Of a stretch of DNA of 64,000 nt, positions 45,679-55,700 are shown one piece after another (within the stretch, counting starts at the first letter, position 1; the number at the start of each line of letters is the position of its first letter). The notes under the pieces are model-generated. The model ran no database searches, was not told the origin of the DNA, and worked only from the letters and a program-made list of their open reading frames with translations. The DNA comes from Kuafuiihalomonas sp039024635 (GTDB lineage: Bacteria; Myxococcota; Kuafuiibacteriia; Kuafuiibacteriales; Kuafuiibacteriaceae), in NCBI GenBank assembly GCA_039024635.1, contig JBCCQA010000007.1, forward strand, positions 1 to 64,000. The letters are read 5' to 3'. Both the position numbers and the translations under genes were made by a program.

Positions 45679-46436
45679 AGACTCGGATCATTCCCTGTCT
45701 CGACGTCCGAGATGGGCGTGTCGTGAAGGGCGTGCGTTTCGGCGACATTCGGGACGCTGGAGACCCGGTCGAGGCTTCGGCACGCTACGAGGCCGAAGGC
45801 GCAGACGAAATCGTCATCCTCGATATCTCCGCCACGCCGAGGGAGCTGGCCCATGGCTATGAGGTCGTGGGCGCGGTTCGAGAACGACTACGGCTGCCTC
45901 TGACGGTGGGGGGCGGCGTGCGTACGGTGGAGGATGCCCGTCGGCTCTTGGAGTCGGGCGCCGACAAGGTGGCCGTGAATACGGCCGCAGTGCGGGAGCC
46001 GGAGCTCCTGGAAGCGCTGGCGGCCGAGTTCGGTCGGCAGTGCGTGGTCCTGGCCGTCGATGCCCGGCGGTGCGGGACGAGCTGGGAGGTGGTGGTGCGC
46101 TCGGGCGCCGACCGAACCGGCCGCGATGCCGTGGAGTGGGCGGCGGAGGGCGAACGTCGCGGAGCGGGCGAGGTCCTGCTCACGAGCTGGGATCAGGACG
46201 GGACCAAGGCGGGCTACGACATCCCCTTGTTGGAGTCGGTCTGCGGTCGCCTTCGCTGCCCCGTCATCGCTTCGGGGGGCGCGGCCGAGGTCGACCACTT
46301 CGTCGACGGTGCGAGGGCCGGGGCAACTGCTCTGCTGGCGGCTTCGATCTTTCACTTCCAGGAGGTGGCCATCGCCGACCTCAAGTCGGCTTTGGCCGAC
46401 AGGGGTGTGCCCATGCGGCGGGGCCTTCAAAGGTGA
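45672..46436 (+). CDS. hisF: Imidazole glycerol phosphate synthase, cyclase subunit
   Basis: A 254 aa TIM barrel forming IGP and AICAR. It starts at LKTRIIPCLDVRDGRVVKGVRF with the first catalytic Asp. The second catalytic Asp lies in LLTSWDQDGTKAGYD, and phosphate loops are in LTVGGGVR and VIASGGAAEV. Normal length. It overlaps hisH and the hisA fusion gene. Confidence 0.96.
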   Translation: MLKTRIIPCLDVRDGRVVKGVRFGDIRDAGDPVEASARYEAEGADEIVILDISATPRELAHGYEVVGAVRERLRLPLTVGGGVRTVEDARRLLESGADKVAVNTAAVREPELLEALAAEFGRQCVVLAVDARRCGTSWEVVVRSGADRTGRDAVEWAAEGERRGAGEVLLTSWDQDGTKAGYDIPLLESVCGRLRCPVIASGGAAEVDHFVDGARAGATALLAASIFHFQEVAIADLKSALADRGVPMRRGLQR

Positions 46437-47695
46437 TCGTCCCCAGCATTGACATCCTCGGGGGCAAGGCGGTGCAGCTTCGAGGTGGCGATCCGGAGGC
46501 ACTGGAGGTCGACGCCGGTGACCCGCTGGGCGTGGCCGAACGATTCAGCCGGGCTGGTCCTTTGGCCGTCATCGATCTCGACGCTGCCCTGGGCCGAGGA
46601 GACAACAAGGCCATCATCCACGAGCTATGTCGGCGCTTCGAGTGTCGGGTCGGCGGAGGATTACGTTCAGTGGAAGCTGCTCTCGACATGCTGGACACGG
46701 GAGCGGCCCAGGTCATCCTGGGGACCGCAGCCCGACCTGAGGTACTCGCCGAGCTTCCCCGAGCTCGGGTGATCGCGGCTGTCGACGCCCGTCATGATGA
46801 AGTCGTAGTCGAGGGCTGGACGAAGAAGACGGGCGACGGTCTTCTCGAGCGGGTCGCGGACCTCGCACCCTGGGTCGGAGGCTTCCTGGTCACCTTTGTC
46901 GAACGCGAGGGTCAGATGCAGGGCACGGACTTGAAGCGGGCTCGGGCGGTGGTCGAGGCGGCCGCCGGGCGAGCCGTGACCGTCGCCGGTGGAATCAGTC
47001 GTCCGGAAGAAGTCGGCGCCCTGGATGCTCTGGGCGCCGACGCCCAACTCGGCATGGCCATCTACACGGGGCGGCTTCGCTTGGCCGACGCCCTGTGGGC
47101 CTGCCTACGGACCAATGCCGATGAGCGCGTGGCCACGGTGGTGTGCGACGAGCATGGCGTGGCGCTCGGTCTCGCTTGGTCCGACCGGGAGAGCCTGCAT
47201 CACGCGCTGGAGCATGGAGAGGGCGCGTACTTCTCGCGCTCCCGCAACGAACTGTGGGTCAAAGGTCGCAGCTCGGGCGCGACCCAGCGGCTCTTGCGTG
47301 TTCACGCCGATTGCGATCGAGATGCGCTTCGCTTCCTGGTCCAACAAGAGCAGGGCTTTTGCCACCTGAGGACCCGTACTTGTTGGGGCGACGACCAAGG
47401 TCTGTACAGCCTTGAACGAACCATTGCCCATCGCCGCGCCGAGGCGCCGAAGGGTTCCTATACGAAGAGGCTCTTTGACGAGGCCGGCTTGCTGGAGGCC
47501 AAGCTCTTAGAAGAAGCCGCGGAGCTGGTCGAGGCCGCGGGGGCCGAACAGGTCGCGCACGAAGCGGCAGATGTGCTCTACTTTGCTCTAGTCAGAATGG
47601 CCCGGGAGGGGGTCAGCCTCGCCGACGTCGAGCGTGAGCTCGGGCGACGAAGTCGAAGAGTGCGTCGGCGAGCGGGTAACCGGAAAGACGAATGA
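46433..47695 (+). CDS. hisA: Trifunctional HisA-HisI-HisE fusion
   Basis: A single 420 aa chain with three histidine enzymes. Residues 1-~225 are HisA (ProFAR isomerase): IVPSIDILGGKAVQLRGGD with the catalytic Asp7, FECRVGGGLRSV, VTVAGGISRPEEV. Residues ~230-322 are HisI (PR-AMP cyclohydrolase): GEGAYFSRSRNELWVKGRSSG, VHADCDRDALRF, and GFCH at 308-311. Residues ~342-410 are HisE (PR-ATP pyrophosphatase): YTKRLFDEAGLLEAKLLEEAAELVEA, HEAADVLYF. HisIE fusions are common; addition of HisA is unusual. The GTG start overlaps the hisF stop; the 3' end overlaps hisD. There is no frame break between the parts. Confidence 0.93.
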   Translation: MIVPSIDILGGKAVQLRGGDPEALEVDAGDPLGVAERFSRAGPLAVIDLDAALGRGDNKAIIHELCRRFECRVGGGLRSVEAALDMLDTGAAQVILGTAARPEVLAELPRARVIAAVDARHDEVVVEGWTKKTGDGLLERVADLAPWVGGFLVTFVEREGQMQGTDLKRARAVVEAAAGRAVTVAGGISRPEEVGALDALGADAQLGMAIYTGRLRLADALWACLRTNADERVATVVCDEHGVALGLAWSDRESLHHALEHGEGAYFSRSRNELWVKGRSSGATQRLLRVHADCDRDALRFLVQQEQGFCHLRTRTCWGDDQGLYSLERTIAHRRAEAPKGSYTKRLFDEAGLLEAKLLEEAAELVEAAGAEQVAHEAADVLYFALVRMAREGVSLADVERELGRRSRRVRRRAGNRKDE

Positions 47696-48945
47696 AGCAT
47701 CTCCGACTGAGTGCTGCCAGCGAGCTGGAGCCGACGCCTCCGCTCAGCGCCGATCCCGAGTTTTCGGCCCAAGTCGCCGACATCCTCGGGCAGGTGCGCA
47801 GCGGCGGTGACGCCGCCCTCCGGCGCTTGGCCGAACGCTTCGACCGCCTCGAAGCGGAGCAGCCCCTCGTCCTGGACAGCGGGGCGATGGCCGAAGCCTG
47901 TCGTCGTCTGAACCTGCAGGACCGGGACGTTCTCCGTCGCATGGCCGACCGCATACGCAGCTTCGCCGAAGCCCAGATGGACGCGGCCCGAGACGTCGGC
48001 CTGTCCGTTGATGGGGGTGAAGCTGGCCATCGATGGGCTCCCGTGGAGCGGGCCGGGTGCTACGCCCCTGGGGGCCGCTACCCTCTGCCCTCTTCGGTCC
48101 TGATGACCGTGATCCCGGCGCGGGTGGCTGGGGTGGCCGATGTATGGCTGGCGAACCCCAACCCGCAGCCCGTGACTTTGGCTGCGGCCTACTATGCCGG
48201 CGCCGACGGCGTTTTGGTGGCGGGCGGTGCCCAAGCCGTAGGGGCCCTGGCTTACGGGACCGAAAGCGTTCCGGCGGTCGACGTGATCGTAGGTCCGGGG
48301 AACAGCTGGGTCACCAGCGCCAAGCATCAGGTCTCGACGGTCGTGAAGATCGATATGCTGGCTGGGCCCAGTGAGCTGTTGGTGGTCGCCGACGACTCGG
48401 CCGAGCCGAGAGTGGTGGCGGCGGATCTGCTCGCCCAGGCCGAGCATGACGTCGAAGCTCGCGTGGGCCTCCTCACGACCCACGAGCCTCTGCTCGCGGC
48501 CGTGGACGAATCCCTGACCGACATCCTTGAGACCCTGCCCACGCGAGGCGTGGCGCTGGAGTCCCTGTCACGGCACGGCTACGCCGCACTCTGCACGTCC
48601 GTCGCGGAGGCGGCCGAGACCAGCGACCGGCTGGCGCCGGAGCACCTTCATCTCCATCTCGAAGAGGCGTCGAAGCATGCCGATAGCTTTCGGCACTACG
48701 GCGGTATCTTCATCGGCAGCGAAGCGGCCGAGGTCTTGGGCGATTACGGCGTGGGTCCCAACCACACGCTCCCTACCGCGCAGACGGGTCGGTTCCGGGG
48801 CGGCCTGAGCGTCTTCGACTTCATGGCCTGTCGAACTTGGCTCCGCATGGACGACCCTCTCGACGTCGCCGCCGACGCCGAGCGCATCGCCGAGATGGAG
48901 GGCCTGGCGGCCCACGCCCTCAGCGCTCGTTTGCGACGCCATTGA
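47692..48945 (+). CDS. hisD: Histidinol dehydrogenase
   Basis: A 417 aa zinc-dependent NAD enzyme catalysing the last two steps to histidine. Motifs are VERAGCYAPGGRYPLPSSVLM, DVIVGPGNSWVTSAKHQV, LAGPSELLVVADDSAEP, the zinc-ligand QAEHD, the catalytic LAPEHLHLH, and GVGPNHTLPTA. It closes the operon and overlaps the hisAIE gene by ATGA. A convergent LysR gene ends 20 nt later. Confidence 0.96.
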   Translation: MKHLRLSAASELEPTPPLSADPEFSAQVADILGQVRSGGDAALRRLAERFDRLEAEQPLVLDSGAMAEACRRLNLQDRDVLRRMADRIRSFAEAQMDAARDVGLSVDGGEAGHRWAPVERAGCYAPGGRYPLPSSVLMTVIPARVAGVADVWLANPNPQPVTLAAAYYAGADGVLVAGGAQAVGALAYGTESVPAVDVIVGPGNSWVTSAKHQVSTVVKIDMLAGPSELLVVADDSAEPRVVAADLLAQAEHDVEARVGLLTTHEPLLAAVDESLTDILETLPTRGVALESLSRHGYAALCTSVAEAAETSDRLAPEHLHLHLEEASKHADSFRHYGGIFIGSEAAEVLGDYGVGPNHTLPTAQTGRFRGGLSVFDFMACRTWLRMDDPLDVAADAERIAEMEGLAAHALSARLRRH

Positions 48946-48965
48946 CCAAGCACCCATCCGGCATG

Positions 48966-49859
48966 CTAATCCGCGCCCGTCGAGCTTCGGTGGGACGGGC
49001 CGTGATCGACCAGGTGCTGAAGAAAAGCGCTCGATCGGGGGGAGAGCCCCCGGCCCGGTGGTGTGAGGCCGAGAATACGAGCCTCGGGGCTTGGGTATTG
49101 GGGCAATAGCTCGACGAGCCGACCGTTCTCGAGGTCAGGGCCGACCAGCCAGTCGGCCAGAAGCGCCACACCGAGGCTGGCACGACACAGGTCCAGCGCC
49201 ACTTCGCTGTGATGGGCGCGCACCCGAGCTCGGACCGGCACCCTGACTTCGCCCTCTGGCCCTCGCAACTGCCAGGGCTCCTGACCTGCGACATGCCGAA
49301 TGCACTCATGGTCCATCAGATCTTCGGGTCGTCCGGGCGTTCCGCGTTCGGACAGGTAGGTGGGGGTGGCGACCAGATGCCGTCGGCTCGAGCCCAGCCA
49401 TCGGGCGGTCAAGGAGGAGTCGGGATGCTGGCCGATTCGGATAGCCAGGTCGAAACCCTCTTCGATGAGTGAGACGTAGCGGTCGTGGAAGCCGAGCTCG
49501 ATGGACAGCTCGGGATGGGCGTCCATGAAGCCGGGGAGGAGGGGGGCCACGAAGCGCTGGCCGTAGACGACGGGAACGCTGATGCGAAGGAACCCCGCCA
49601 AGGGACCTTGTCCCGGGCCGAGGGCGTTCTCGACGGCGCGGAGGGCTTCCTGGGCTCGGCCGTGGAGCTCCCGGCCCACATCGGTGGCCCGGAGGGCACG
49701 GGTGCTCCGGTCCAGGAGCCGCACCCCGAGATGGGTCTCCAGGGCCGCGACCCGTTTGCTGATGGTCGACTGCTCCACCCGCAGGGAACGGGCGGCGGCG
49801 GTGAAGCTTCCCAAGTCCACGACCCGGACGAAGGCGCGGAGGTTGTCGAGCTCGTTCAT
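48966..49859 (-). CDS. LysR-family transcriptional regulator
   Basis: A 297 aa regulator. The N-terminal winged HTH reads LRAFVRVVDLGSFTAAARSL, QSTISKRVAALETHLGVRLLDRS. An effector-binding domain covers about 92-290. The C-terminal tail is Ser/Arg-rich. It lies 121 bp beyond the end of the DUF779 gene on the same strand, so it might be read through from the aldehyde dehydrogenase operon; whether it controls that operon is unknown. Confidence 0.92.
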   Translation of the reverse strand: MNELDNLRAFVRVVDLGSFTAAARSLRVEQSTISKRVAALETHLGVRLLDRSTRALRATDVGRELHGRAQEALRAVENALGPGQGPLAGFLRISVPVVYGQRFVAPLLPGFMDAHPELSIELGFHDRYVSLIEEGFDLAIRIGQHPDSSLTARWLGSSRRHLVATPTYLSERGTPGRPEDLMDHECIRHVAGQEPWQLRGPEGEVRVPVRARVRAHHSEVALDLCRASLGVALLADWLVGPDLENGRLVELLPQYPSPEARILGLTPPGRGLSPRSSAFLQHLVDHGPSHRSSTGAD

Positions 49860-49980
49860 TCGTTCAGGAGATGATGGGGCCGTTTCACGGCCCCGTCCAT
49901 GGCGCTACGGAGCGTCGGAGTGCGCGGACGGACGGCGGGCCGGCGCTGCTCAGGTATGGGATGGAGGAAGGGACTTCGCC

Positions 49981-50352
49981 TCAGCCTCGAGGGGGCTCGG
50001 GGAGCTCGGCCAGCTCGTCTTCAGAAAAGACGCGAGAGCGGGTCAAGAAGCGAAGGCCTTCCGGCGCTTCGAGCGAAAAGCCGGCGCCTCGGCCGGGGAC
50101 CGCATCGATGATGAGCTGGGTGTGCTTCCAGAGTTCGAACTGACGCCCACCGATGTAGACCGCGCAGCCCTCGACTTCGCCCAGGCGAACGTCTCGGCTA
50201 CCGACCTTGAAGTCGTTGGTCGGGTAGCACATGGGCGCACTGCCATCACAGCAGCCTCCGGACTGATGAAAGAGTAGGTCGCCGTGAACCGCCCGGAGCC
50301 GACGAATCAGCTCACGGGCGGTCTCGGTGGCCTTCACGCGTGCTTCGGCCAA
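49981..50352 (-). CDS. DUF779 protein paired with aldehyde dehydrogenase
   Basis: A 123 aa protein with the family signature LLFHQSGGCCDGSAPMCYP (three Cys and His, about 26-44) and VYIGGRQFELWKHTQLIIDAVPGRGAGFSLE. DUF779 genes are regularly found next to acetaldehyde/aldehyde dehydrogenases of the AcoD/ExaC class. A TTG start with AGGAG about 8 nt upstream is used, 11 nt after the dehydrogenase stop. Molecular role unknown; the Cys cluster could bind metal or an aldehyde adduct. Confidence 0.92.
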   Translation of the reverse strand: MAEARVKATETARELIRRLRAVHGDLLFHQSGGCCDGSAPMCYPTNDFKVGSRDVRLGEVEGCAVYIGGRQFELWKHTQLIIDAVPGRGAGFSLEAPEGLRFLTRSRVFSEDELAELPEPPRG

Positions 50353-50363
50353 GAGCAGAACTC

Positions 50364-51866
50364 CTAGAAGAAGCCCATCGGCTTCGGGTCGTAGCTGACC
50401 AGCAGGTTCTTGGTCTGCTGGTAATGGTCCAGCATCATGCGGTGGGTCTCCCGCCCGATGCCCGACTGCTTGTAGCCTCCGAAGGCCGCGTGGGCCGGAT
50501 AGAGGTGGTAGCAGTTGGTCCAGACCCGGCCGGCCTGAATCTCACGACCCGCCCGGTAGGCGGTGTTGCCGTCTCGACTCCACACGCCGGCGCCGAGGCC
50601 ATAGAGCGTGTCGTTTGCGATTCGCATCGCGTCATCGAATCCGTCGAAGGAAGTCACGGAGACTACGGGGCCGAAGATCTCTTCCTGGAAGATGCGCATG
50701 GCGTTGCCCCCCTGGAAGATGGTCGGTTGGACGTAGTAGCCCCCTTCACACTCACCGCCGATGTCGCCTCGCTCGCCACCGGTGAGGACCTGGGCGCCCT
50801 CCTGCTTGCCGATGTCGATGTAGGCCATTATTTTCTCCAACTGGTCGGTCGAAGCTTGGGCACCCACCATGGTGTCGGTGTCCAACGGGTTGCCGGCCTT
50901 GATGTTCTTCACCCTCTCGACCGCCTGCTCCATGAAGGTGCCGTAGATCTTCTTGTCCACGAGGGCCCGCGAAGGACAGGTGCAGACTTCGCCCTGGTTG
51001 AGCGCGAACATCGCGAATCCCTCCAGGCACTTCTGGCGGAAGTCGTCGTCCTTGTCGAAGCAGTCGGCGAAGAAGACGTTGGGCGACTTGCCGCCGAGCT
51101 CCAAGGTGACGGGGATGAGGTTCTCGGAGGCGTACTGCATGATGAGACGACCGGTGGTCGTCTCCCCGGTGAAGGCGATCTTCGAGACGCGGTCGCTGGA
51201 CGCCAGGGGCTTGCCGGCCTCTACGCCGAAGCCGTTCACTACGTTGAGGACCCCTTCAGGAAGGAGGTCGCCGACCAGCTTCATCAGTTCGAGGATACCG
51301 ACCGGTGTTTGCTCCGCCGGCTTGAGGACGACGGCGTTTCCGGCCGCGAGGGCCGGAGCCACTTTCCAGGCCGCCATCAGAATGGGGAAGTTCCAGGGAA
51401 TGATCTGACCCACGACGCCGAGGGGCTCGTGGATATGGTAGGCCACCGTGTTCTCGTCCAGTTCGGCTACCGTGCCCTCCTGGGCCCTGATGCAGCCGGC
51501 GAAATATCGGAAGTGGTCGATGGCCAGGGGCAGGTCCGCGGCCAGCGTTTCGCGAACCGGCTTGCCGTTGTCCCAGGTCTCGATGACTGCGAGCTTCTCT
51601 AGGTTGGCCTCCATCCGGTCCGCGATCTGATTGAGGATGCCGGCTCGCATGGCGGGGGCCGTCTTGCCCCAGGCCGGGGCGGCCCTGTGGGCAGCGTCCA
51701 GCGCCAACTCGATATCTTCGTGGTTGGAACGGGGAATTTCGCAAGATGTCTTGCCGTTTACAGGGCTTGGGTTCTCGAAGTACTTCCCGCTTCGGGGCTC
51801 AGTCCATTGGCCTCCGATGTAGTTCTGATATCGTGTGTCGAGTTTGGGGGCGTCGTATTTAGTCAA
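50364..51866 (-). CDS. NAD-dependent aldehyde dehydrogenase, AcoD/ExaC class
   Basis: A 500 aa tetrameric-type aldehyde dehydrogenase, probably acting on acetaldehyde or similar short aldehydes. Motifs are GQIIPWNFPILMAAWK, the catalytic Glu in LELGGKSPNVFF, the catalytic Cys in NQGEVCTCPSRA, and EEIFGPVVSVTSFD. WTNCYHLYPAHAAFGGYKQSGIGRE is typical of AcoD. It starts at TTG preceded by GAGGAGG. The DUF779 gene follows in the same operon. A symmetric element lies about 80-100 bp upstream. Confidence 0.94.
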   Translation of the reverse strand: MTKYDAPKLDTRYQNYIGGQWTEPRSGKYFENPSPVNGKTSCEIPRSNHEDIELALDAAHRAAPAWGKTAPAMRAGILNQIADRMEANLEKLAVIETWDNGKPVRETLAADLPLAIDHFRYFAGCIRAQEGTVAELDENTVAYHIHEPLGVVGQIIPWNFPILMAAWKVAPALAAGNAVVLKPAEQTPVGILELMKLVGDLLPEGVLNVVNGFGVEAGKPLASSDRVSKIAFTGETTTGRLIMQYASENLIPVTLELGGKSPNVFFADCFDKDDDFRQKCLEGFAMFALNQGEVCTCPSRALVDKKIYGTFMEQAVERVKNIKAGNPLDTDTMVGAQASTDQLEKIMAYIDIGKQEGAQVLTGGERGDIGGECEGGYYVQPTIFQGGNAMRIFQEEIFGPVVSVTSFDGFDDAMRIANDTLYGLGAGVWSRDGNTAYRAGREIQAGRVWTNCYHLYPAHAAFGGYKQSGIGRETHRMMLDHYQQTKNLLVSYDPKPMGFF

Positions 51867-51945
51867 GAGTCGGATCCTCCTCGATACAGGGGGCCCGACC
51901 GGTTGGCCTTTGGCAATCGGTGCACGCCTGCAAATTGGCCACGAC

Positions 51946-51966
51946 GCAGTGCGTTTGACGCACTGC
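51946..51966. promoter_or_regulatory. Perfect 8-bp inverted repeat upstream of aldehyde dehydrogenase
   Basis: GCAGTGCG-TTTGA-CGCACTGC lies 80-100 bp upstream of the dehydrogenase start, where an operator would be expected. No good sigma-54 -24/-12 element was found in the same gap. The binding protein is unknown. Confidence 0.5.
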
Positions 51967-52029
51967 TCGCAAGGTGGCTTGCTTTGAGCGGGCGAGCGTG
52001 GACGGGTGTCGACTAGGGGGCCCGAGGAC

Positions 52030-52428
52030 CTAGGTTTCGAGTCTTCGAACGAGCTCGTCGAGTTCGTCCTTCCAGTCTTCGAAGTCCTCCTCGGACTCAG
52101 CCCATTGGACGCGAAGCACGGATTCTTCGAGGACGGTTCGGACGGCTCCTTCGGCCTTGGCCACGACCACGGGATCCGGCTTGGGCTTGTCGATGAGCCA
52201 GGCGTTCGCCTCTTCCGGCATGTCGGAGGATCGCTTGCCGATTCGGGCTGCGACGAGTTCGGCCGCGACCAATGCTCGATGACAGTCGGGGACGTCCGGT
52301 GCTTCGCCCGGGGCCTTCATTCGGTCGATTGCCTCGACCAAAACCCGGGCATCGGTGTCGTCTTTGAGCTCCGCGATGAAGTCGAGGGCGTCGTCGTTCT
52401 CGAAGACGCCTGGTCCCCAGATTCCCAT
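52030..52428 (-). CDS. DUF4259 protein
   Basis: A 132 aa acidic soluble protein starting MGIWGPGVFENDDALDFIAEL, the conserved opening of DUF4259, followed by helices with AALVAAE-like elements (HRALVAAELVAARIGKRS). Function unknown for the family. The start codon is preceded by GGAGAGAG, which overlaps a 12-bp palindrome. Confidence 0.88.
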   Translation of the reverse strand: MGIWGPGVFENDDALDFIAELKDDTDARVLVEAIDRMKAPGEAPDVPDCHRALVAAELVAARIGKRSSDMPEEANAWLIDKPKPDPVVVAKAEGAVRTVLEESVLRVQWAESEEDFEDWKDELDELVRRLET

Positions 52429-52738
52429 GGGACTCTCTCCGCTAGCGGAAAAGGGCCGGGCTCGCGAGGTTCCAGCGGCGGCCCGAAGGGTCGGCTCGGG
52501 TTGACCCTTAGGTGTGAGACCGGAGCGAGGCTTGATGTCGAGGCCCGAGTCGAGGGCCTATCTTGATCGGTCCTGGGCAGGGAGGTCCAAGGCGGGAGAA
52601 GCGCCTTGCGGGCTTGGGATCTCCTTGTGCCTGATGCTCGGTCCCCGCCGACAGGCGCGTTGACGCGTGTGCTGCAAGCCACGTCCTATCCCGCGACGCT
52701 CGGGCCGAGTCGTTCGGCCGGAGACGAGAAGTCCGCTG
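52429..52738. other. Intergenic region with a palindrome
   Basis: This is the divergent gap between the DUF4259 gene and the large barrel protein gene. It holds a perfect 12-bp palindrome TCCGCTAGCGGA at 52438-52449, touching the DUF4259 ribosome-binding site. Otherwise I see GC-rich sequence without a convincing gene, tRNA or terminator. Promoters for both neighbours should lie here. Confidence 0.5.
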
Positions 52739-55700
52739 ATGATTCGACCCCAACTCATCCTCCTCGCGCTCCTTTCATCCCAGATCCACCCGGAGACGGC
52801 CAAAGCCGAGGAGGCGCCCTACACCATCTTCTCCATCGGTGGTGCACCGACCGAAGCCGGCCAAGACACCCTGAAGGCCTTCGCGCGTCGTCTCGCCGAG
52901 GCCGACTCGGCCTCCTCAGCCGTCGTGTTTACAGGCAACTACTCCTCAGAGGGGCCGATGCCCCCCGAGGGGGACCCTAAGCGGGCTCAGGTCGAGGCCG
53001 ACGTGCGACGCCACGTGGATGTGGTGCGCGTCTTCGCGAACCAAGGGGGCAAGGTGATCTTCCTTCCCGGGCAAATGGACTTTCAGGGGCCTGAGACCGT
53101 TCGTCGACTTCAGGCCTTCATCGACCGGGAGCTGTTCGGTGAGAAGGCCTCCGAGACCGCGATGCCGGTGACCGCCTGTGGCGATCCCGTCCTCTTCAAT
53201 CTCAACAAGAAGGTCGTTCTCGCGCTCTTGAACAGCCAGTGGTGGATGCAGGACTTCGATGCTCACCCGCTCATGAATGAAGAGTGCACGGTCAAGGTGC
53301 GCGGGAAGGTGCCGGCGGCCGTCAACGACATCGTGAAGCGTTGGCGGGCCTCTCGGCTGGTGTTCGCCATGCACCACCCCATCGAGAGCCGCGGTCCCTA
53401 CGGCGGGCGTTTTCCGGCCGGAGCCCACTTCGTGCCCCCTATCGCCGCCAGCCTGTCGATTTGGGCCCGACAGTCAGGCCTGGTTCCTCAGCATCTCAGC
53501 CATGTCCGATACGATGCCTTCGCGGGCAGCGTCTTTGCCGCCGCTCAGAAGTTCGGCGGCTTCACCTTCGTTTCGGGCCACGAGAAAAGCCTTCAGTTGG
53601 TCTACAAGAAGGACCAGGCCCAGATCGTTACTGGGAGTGCGGGCGAGACGAGCCGCGTGGTCGGCCCTGGAAAGAGAGGCTTCACCGCTCGAAAGCCTGG
53701 CTGGGCCGAACTCCACCTTGGAACGGACGCCGACACCGTCAGCTTTCACGACGGCATGGATGGCGCTGAGCTTCACGTGGCCGGTCTCCCCGAGGTCACG
53801 CGATTCGGTTCCGACGACCTCGGGCCTCCGCCTCCGATTCCCGAAGGTGAGGTGGCTTCGACCTACGCCAAGAAGAAATTCAGCCGCACCGGCGCCTTCA
53901 AGAGCTTCTTCCTCGGGGACCACTACCGAGACGCGTATACCCTCGAGCTGCTCTTCCCCGTCCTCGACCTGGAGGAGGAGGGCTTCAAGCCCTTCAGCGC
54001 GGGTGGCGGCAACCAGACCAACTCCCTCTTCCTGTTTGGGCCCCAGGGAGGTCAGTGGGTGGCCCGCTCCACGACCAAGGACGCAGGGCGCTTCTTGCCT
54101 TATCCCCTCAACCAACTCGGGTTCGTGAACTCCATCTTGGAAGATGCCTTCACCGCCACTCACCCTTCGGCGGCGGAAGCAGTCCCGCCCCTGGCCGAAG
54201 CGGCCGGGGTCTTTCACACGAGTCCAGAGCTCCGCTACCTGCCCGACCAGAAGGCTCAGGAGCCCTATCGGGGCTTCATCACCGAGGAAGTGGTCCTCTT
54301 GGAGCGACGGGCCAAGCGACCCAAGAACGGAACCCTACCGGAGCGCCTTGGTGAGGGAGCGAGTCCGGTCGGTGAGACCGGCTACAAAGGGTCCGACGAC
54401 CTTCTGGAGCTGTTGCGGGAAGAGCCCTGGCTACATCGGGTCGATCAAGAGGCGATGCTCCGGGCTCGTCTCCTCGACATCTTCATCGGAGACTGGGACC
54501 GCCACGAGGATCAGTGGCGCTTCGCACGACTCGAGTATCCAGACGGTCACTTCGAGTATCGCCCCATTCCCGAGGACCGAGACCAGGCCTTCTCACACTA
54601 CGACGGCTTTGCCTTGGCCTTCGGTCGGCTGCTGGCCCCGGAGATTCGTGTCCTCCGGCCCTTCAAAAAACGAATTCGCGGCTTGTCCTGGCTCATCTAT
54701 GGTTCTCGCCATTGGGATCCGATTCTTCTCAATGGCTTGGACGAAGAGACCTGGATGAAAGCGGCTCGAGAGGTGCAGACGGCGCTTACCGACGAGGTCA
54801 TCGACCGTGCGATGAAAACTTGGCCCGAGCCCGCCTACGAGCTGGATGGAAAAGAGATCGCCGAGAAGCTTAGGGGGCGCCGAGACGATCTGGTCAAGGC
54901 GGCAGAGAAGTACTACCGGCAGCTCAATCGGAAGGTCGACGTTTTGGGGTCCGAGTCGGCTGACGACATTCGAATTACCTTCATGAAGGGGGGCGACCTT
55001 CGCCTTCAGATCACTCACCGGGAGAGCGGAGGTACGATCTTCGACCGGACCTTCTTCAAGAATCGAACCAAGGAGATTCGGCTCTACGCCCTGGGTGGAG
55101 ACGACCATCTCACCATCGACGGGGAGCCGCATCGCAAGATCAAGATTCGCTTCGTGGGAGGAACAGGTGAAGATCTGATCCGTTCCGAAGGGGATCAGAA
55201 ACGTCGGGCCAAGGCGATTCAGCTCTACGATCGGGGTGAAGGGGCCAAGATCGAAGACTCGGCCAAGGTCAGGGATCGCCGAACCGAAGACGCCTACCGA
55301 AACCAGTACGATCGCTATGATCCTCACAACGAGCCCTTCACGATGGCCTTCATTCCTGGGTTCAATGTGAACCCGGACGACGGCGTACTCCTCGGGGGGA
55401 CGTTCATCGGGACCGCGACCGGCTTCAAGCGGGAACCGTTCGACTCTCGGCACACCGTGAGCTTTGACTTGTCGACCGCCACTCTAGGCGTCTCGGCGAG
55501 CTATCAGGCCTTCCTACCCAACACGCTGCTGCGGACCCTGGACCAGACCCTCTTCGTCGGCTTTACATCCGATCGCTTCACGCGGAACTTCTTTGGCGCG
55601 ACCAACGACTACGTCGATCCCCGCATCGCCGGTCGAGACTTCTTCCGCCTTCGGCAGCTGCAGGGGATCGTCCGCTACGGTCCCAGTCTTCGGCTGGCGG

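Noticed and set aside
50340..51602. Plus-strand open frame of 420 aa over the aldehyde dehydrogenase
   Set aside because: Antisense of a fully conserved enzyme.
51880..51960. Sigma-54 promoter for the aldehyde dehydrogenase
   Set aside because: A TGGCC...TTGCA string exists, but the GG-to-GC spacing is 7 nt rather than the required 10.
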